Positions 39,755 to 43,366 of a stretch of 43,366 bases of DNA are shown piece by piece. Source of the DNA: Pseudomonadota bacterium (GTDB lineage Bacteria; Pseudomonadota; Gammaproteobacteria; Burkholderiales; Burkholderiaceae_E). The notes beneath the pieces are model-generated. The model saw only the letters and a list, made by a program, of their open reading frames with translations. It was not told where the DNA came from and ran no database searches. A program made the translations under genes and the position numbers. The first letter of the stretch is position 1; each line of letters starts with the position of its first letter. The stretch is taken from contig JAKPAM010000270.1 of the NCBI GenBank assembly GCA_029779435.1, positions 1-43,366 of the forward strand, read 5' to 3'.

Positions 39755-40498
39755 ATGCAGCAACGTTTTCTGATCGTCGAAGATCACCCAATGCTCAGAG
39801 AGGCCGTGCGACAAACTCTGCTCGAGATCCGGCCCGAAGGCCAGATCACCACCGTCGGATCGCTGGCCGAGGCGCTCGGCCAAAACCTGCGGGAAACCGC
39901 TTTCGACCTGGTGATCGTCGATCTCGACCTGCCCGACTCGACCGGCCTGGCCACGCTTCGCGCGATGCGCGCGAACTACGCCGACCAGCGCACGGCGGTT
40001 TTTTCGGGACGTCAGGACAGCACGACGATCCTGCGCTGCCTGGAATCGGGTGCCTGCGGCTTCATGCCCAAGTCGATGCACGTCGATGCGGTGCGCCACG
40101 CGCTGCAACTGATGCTGGCCGGCGACGTCTTCGTGCCGCCCCAGGCCGTGGGGAGCGCCGACACGCCGCGCTGGTCGCGTCCGCACCTGGCGTCCAACGG
40201 CGATGGCATCGATCCGCGCAGCCTGGGCCTGACCGAGCGCCAGATCGCCGTGCTGCGCCTGATCCTGCGCGGACTGCCCAACAAACTGATCTGCCGCGAC
40301 CTGAATCTGGCCGAAGGCACGATCAAGGTCCATGTCAGTGCGGTGCTGCGCGTGCTGGGCGTGCGCAATCGCACGCAGGCGATCATCGCCGCCCGCGAAC
40401 TCGGCCTCAAGCTCGATGACGACGCTATGCCTGCGCCGGCTCGTCCTGGTCCTCTCCCAGCAGTTCAACCGTCTTTCGCATCGCGACCTCTGGCGTGA
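39755..40498 (+). CDS. NarL/LuxR-type response regulator
   Basis: This 247-residue regulator has an N-terminal receiver (acidic Glu9-Asp10, phospho-Asp56 in VIVDLDLPDSTG, Ser of VFSGRQ, Lys of FMPKSM) and a C-terminal LuxR helix-turn-helix (about 162-224, LTERQIAVLRLILRGLPNKLICRDLNLAEGTIKVHVSAVLRVL). The last 23 residues, Pro/Ala-rich, lie opposite the end of the HDOD gene and are not part of the domain. A GGAGAG precedes the ATG. No cognate kinase is adjacent, so the partner is unknown. Confidence 0.9.
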   Translation: MQQRFLIVEDHPMLREAVRQTLLEIRPEGQITTVGSLAEALGQNLRETAFDLVIVDLDLPDSTGLATLRAMRANYADQRTAVFSGRQDSTTILRCLESGACGFMPKSMHVDAVRHALQLMLAGDVFVPPQAVGSADTPRWSRPHLASNGDGIDPRSLGLTERQIAVLRLILRGLPNKLICRDLNLAEGTIKVHVSAVLRVLGVRNRTQAIIAARELGLKLDDDAMPAPARPGPLPAVQPSFASRPLA

Positions 40499-41276
40499 GC
40501 CCCAGCAGTTGCCCGAGCTCCTCGAAGTTGTGCTGCAACTTCGGGTGATGCCATCCTGCCTCGCTGTGGCGCGCGATCCGCGTCGCCAGCAGCACGGTCC
40601 GGACGCGCGGCGAAGCCACCATGCGGTCGTCGGTCACCCGCGTCAGCAATGTCGGCAGGCGCCAGTGGATCATCAGCGCCTGTTCCAGCTCGTTCAGCCC
40701 CACGCCGAGTATCTGCCGTTCCAGTTCGGCGCGTGACACGCCGTGCTCGACGGCCGAGCGGTGGTCCAGGCGCAGCGCCAACGCCGGCGCGTGACACCAG
40801 ACCAGCAGTTCGACGAAATCGTGCAGCAATGCTGCCTCGTGCAGTACCTCGGCCTCGATGTCCATCCGATGCGTCGAGTACGCCAGCGCCAGCTTCGCCG
40901 CCCGATAGCTGCGCTCGACGACCGTGCGGACCCCCTCGATCGCCTGCGGCCAGTCGGCCAGCATCTGCTCGACCGTCGGCTGCCCGGCGAAATGATGCAG
41001 GAACGGCGGCACGCCCATCAGCAACACCGCGCTGTTGACGGTCAGCACGTCCGACTCGACGCGTTTGGGCCGGTGAGCCGCCAGATACGCCAACACCTTG
41101 ACCGTCATCAGCGGATCGTCGAGCACGATCGCGCTGATCGTCTGTGCATCGACCCGGTCTTCATCGGCTCGCAGCGCATCGAGCGCATCGCTCGTCTGCT
41201 GCAGGATCGGCACTCCAGCCTGCCGGATCCGTTCGATCCATTGCAGAAGGTTGGCAGGCGTATCGAATTTGGGCAT
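40425..41276 (-). CDS. HDOD domain protein
   Basis: This 283-residue protein resembles the HDOD family, a metal-free relative of HD phosphohydrolases found in bacterial signalling. Visible parts are VPILQQTSDAL, ISAIVLDDPLMTVKVLAYLAAHRP, VNSAVLLMGVPPFLHHFAG, AALLHDFVELLVWCHAP and the C-terminal helices. A single AALLHDFVE recalls the HD motif, but the metal ligands are not complete. It is convergent with the response regulator and overlaps it by 74 bp. Function is not known; a role in signalling is inferred from neighbours. Confidence 0.82.
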   Translation of the reverse strand: MPKFDTPANLLQWIERIRQAGVPILQQTSDALDALRADEDRVDAQTISAIVLDDPLMTVKVLAYLAAHRPKRVESDVLTVNSAVLLMGVPPFLHHFAGQPTVEQMLADWPQAIEGVRTVVERSYRAAKLALAYSTHRMDIEAEVLHEAALLHDFVELLVWCHAPALALRLDHRSAVEHGVSRAELERQILGVGLNELEQALMIHWRLPTLLTRVTDDRMVASPRVRTVLLATRIARHSEAGWHHPKLQHNFEELGQLLGLTPEVAMRKTVELLGEDQDEPAQA

Positions 41277-41471
41277 CGCGGGCTCGTCTGAAATCTCCCC
41301 TATCCCGTTTATCGGCCCGAATCGACGCCGCTTGAATCATTGGCCGGCCGTGGCGCCCCGCCGTCCGGAACGGACCCCGGCTCGACGGTACACTGCTCGC
41401 ACCGGCCGGCCCACGGCTACAGGGACGCGCTGGTCAATTCGACCCGGCCGTTGCATCCGTTGGAGACACCG

Positions 41472-42290
41472 TTGAACGCCCCATCCGCCCCCGCGCCCCG
41501 TCTGAATCACGAGATCGTCGATGCCGGTTCCGCCGACGATCGCCGTCCGTACCTGTTCATGATCCACGGCATGCTGTCCAACCGGCAGCAATGGGAACCG
41601 AACCTGGACGCGGTCTCGCGCCACGCGCGACCGGTCCTGATCGAATTGTGGGGCCACGGCGATTCACCCGCGCCCACCGACCCGGCATGCTATGCGGTCG
41701 CGCACTACATGGCCCAGATCGACCAGTTGCGCGAATCCCTGGGGGCCGACCGCATCCTGCTGTGCGGCCAGTCGTTCGGCGCGGCGTTGACGCTGCGCTA
41801 TTCGGTCGAACATCCGGACCGGGTGATCGCGCAGATCTTCACCAACACGACGTCGGCGCTGATGCCGCCCGAAGCGCAGCGCCCCGCGCACGAACGCGAA
41901 AGGCTGGTGCAATTCATCCGCGCCGAAGGCCAGATGGCGATCGGCACGCTGCCGTTCCATCCGCGGTTGGCCAGACGGCTGCCGCCGTCGGTCAAGGAGC
42001 AGTTGATGGCCGCGGCGGCCAGCGTCGATACCGAGGCCGTCGCGCTGGCGCTCGGCGTCACCGGCCCGCAACTGACCGTCTACGAGGAGATGCCGCGCAT
42101 CGCCTGTCCCACGCTGCTCGTCAATGGCGTGCGCGAAGGCGCGTTCCAGGATGCGCGCGACCTCGTCGAGTCGCGCCTGCCCGGCTGCCAGATCGTCGAC
42201 GTGCCGACCGCCGGCCACGCGGTCAACATCGAGGAACCCGAGGCATTCAACGAAGCCGTCTCGGCCTTCCTCGCGCGCGTGCTGGGGTAG
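41472..42290 (+). CDS. Alpha/beta hydrolase (TTG start)
   Basis: This 272-residue hydrolase has the nucleophile elbow GQSFG (Ser101), HGM oxyanion region (32-34), and a late His249 in TAGHAVN. At the usual acid position the sequence is VNGVREGAF, so Glu222 may replace Asp. The start is TTG at 41472 with a GGAG six bases before it; the in-frame start at 41340 would add 44 residues unlike the family. It diverges from the HDOD gene over a 195-bp gap. The substrate is not known. Confidence 0.85.
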   Translation: MNAPSAPAPRLNHEIVDAGSADDRRPYLFMIHGMLSNRQQWEPNLDAVSRHARPVLIELWGHGDSPAPTDPACYAVAHYMAQIDQLRESLGADRILLCGQSFGAALTLRYSVEHPDRVIAQIFTNTTSALMPPEAQRPAHERERLVQFIRAEGQMAIGTLPFHPRLARRLPPSVKEQLMAAAASVDTEAVALALGVTGPQLTVYEEMPRIACPTLLVNGVREGAFQDARDLVESRLPGCQIVDVPTAGHAVNIEEPEAFNEAVSAFLARVLG

Positions 42291-42372
42291 GCGAGCCGCG
42301 TACGGCCAGCGTAGCCGGCTGGCGGCCGGCTTGCCCGCGCACGTACCGGGGCGGACCGGCGTCGGCCGCCGG

Positions 42373-43366
42373 TCAGCGCACGCGGACCATCCGCTTGCCG
42401 ATGTTCTCGCCGGCAAGCAGGCCCACCAACGCCGCCGGCGCGTTCTCCAGGCCGTCGACGATGTCTTCGCGCACCTTCAACTGGCCCGACTGCACCCACT
42501 GCTGCAGTTGCGAGATCGCCTCGTCGCGTTCGTCATAGTGGTCCATCACGATGAAGCCGCGGATGGTCAGGCGCTTCGTGACGATCAGGCCCGGCACGCC
42601 GCGCGGGCCGGTGGCCGGCGGCGTGCCGTCATAAGCCGACACCGCCCCGCAGCAGGCGATGCGCCCCCGCAGGTTCATGCCGAACAGGCAGGCCTCGAAC
42701 ACCGGGCCGCCGACGTTGTCGAAATACACGTCGATGCCCTTCGGGCACGCTTCGATCAGCGCCTTCTTGAAGTTCGGCGCCTTGTAGTCGACCGCCGCGT
42801 CGAAACCCAGTTCGCGCTGCAGCAACGCGCACTTGTCGGCCCCGCCCGCGATACCGACGACGCGACAGCCCTTGATCCTGGCGATCTGCCCGACCAGCGA
42901 CCCGACCGAGCCGCCGGCGGCCGACACGACGACGGTCTCTCCGGGCTGAGGCTCGCCATATCGGAGCAACCCGAAATAAGCGGTCAGGCCGGCGACGCCG
43001 TAGACGCTGAGCAGATGGCTGATCGGTTCGATGCGCGGCAGCCGGAACAGCCTGTTGGCCGGCAGCGCCGCGTAATCCTGCCAGCCGGTGTCGGCGAACA
43101 CGCGATCGCCGACGGCGAACGACGGATCGTTCGACTCGACGACCTCGGCGATCGCGCCACCCGCCATCACCTGCCCGGCCTCGACCGCCGATCGATAGGT
43201 GGCGCCCTGCATCCATGCGCGATTGGCGGCATCGAGCGACAGCATCAACGTTCGCAGCAACACCTGGCCCGGACCAGGGGTCGGCACCGGCGCGCTCGCC
43301 TGCCGGAAGTGGTCGGCCGCGAGCTTGCCCTGCGGATTCGATTGCAGCAGGATCTGGCGGTTTTGC
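42373..43366 (-). CDS. NADPH-dependent oxidoreductase, CurA/MDR type (cut by right edge)
   Basis: This zinc-free medium-chain reductase lacks its first residues, which lie beyond the edge. The visible 331 codons include NRQILLQSNPQGKL (near the N-terminus), TLMLSLDAANRAWM, the nucleotide-binding loop VSAAGGSVGSLVGQIARIKG, VVGIAGGADKCALL and DVYFDNVGGPVFEACL, the signature of the CurA/prostaglandin reductase group. It ends GENIGKRMVRVR. Such enzymes reduce enones; the natural substrate is not known. It is convergent with the hydrolase 82 bp away. Confidence 0.9.
   Translation of the reverse strand, partial: QNRQILLQSNPQGKLAADHFRQASAPVPTPGPGQVLLRTLMLSLDAANRAWMQGATYRSAVEAGQVMAGGAIAEVVESNDPSFAVGDRVFADTGWQDYAALPANRLFRLPRIEPISHLLSVYGVAGLTAYFGLLRYGEPQPGETVVVSAAGGSVGSLVGQIARIKGCRVVGIAGGADKCALLQRELGFDAAVDYKAPNFKKALIEACPKGIDVYFDNVGGPVFEACLFGMNLRGRIACCGAVSAYDGTPPATGPRGVPGLIVTKRLTIRGFIVMDHYDERDEAISQLQQWVQSGQLKVREDIVDGLENAPAALVGLLAGENIGKRMVRVR

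Overview
The window is high-GC DNA from a betaproteobacterium, most likely order Burkholderiales. The evidence is the conserved block ndk-rlmN-pilF-rodZ-ispG-hisS-yfgM-bamB-der-hfq-hflX-hflK-hflC-DUF2065-hisZ-purA ending near tRNA-Leu and rnr, a HisZ-type histidine pathway, and surE-pcm-nlpD close to rlmD. The genus cannot be fixed from sequence alone. Almost all of it is chromosomal core. I see no insertion sequence, integrase, prophage or CRISPR array.

Layout. 1-950: 5' part of rnr (minus strand), then a tRNA-Leu(CAG) with its own promoter and intrinsic terminator. 950-2224: an MFS exporter on the plus strand. 2248-19267: a long minus-strand run, read from ndk down to a purine phosphoribosyltransferase, with many ATGA-type overlaps. 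It covers tRNA charging (hisS), isoprenoid synthesis (ispG), cell shape (rodZ), pilus assembly (pilF), outer-membrane assembly (bamB), ribosome and RNA functions (rlmN, der, hfq, hflX), membrane protease control (hflKC) and histidine/purine synthesis (hisZ, purA). 19617-20324: a BAX inhibitor-1 family protein on the plus strand. 20458-25751: minus-strand rlmD, a PolB-like exonuclease, nlpD, pcm, surE and a CBS-domain protein; rpoS, often found next to nlpD, is absent here.

25820-34088 (minus strand) is a Pil-Chp chemosensory operon that should control type IV pili. It encodes a long PilG-like regulator, a PilH-like receiver, a PilI/CheW adaptor, a PilJ-like receptor and a giant ChpA/PilL hybrid kinase. 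It has odd features: the receptor has almost no periplasmic domain, the first regulator has an unassigned N-terminal domain and a long Pro/Ala linker, ChpA carries an in-frame hexanucleotide repeat, and no methyltransferase or methylesterase gene is present. It is the most interesting accessory-like region, and pilF at 16649 is a possible functional partner.

34359-43366: metY with an alpha/beta hydrolase; yihY and a DUF2069 protein diverging from a symmetric -10 element; dusA; a NarL-type response regulator preceded by two palindromes and overlapping a convergent HDOD gene by 74 bp; a second alpha/beta hydrolase; and a CurA-type NADPH oxidoreductase cut by the right edge.

The sequence decides several starts. 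hflX seems to begin at CTG, bamB and the 41472 hydrolase at TTG, and nlpD, pilJ and the phosphoribosyltransferase at GTG, most with a clear Shine-Dalgarno. I do not claim a wholly new system; the best leads are the unusual parts of the Pil-Chp cluster.
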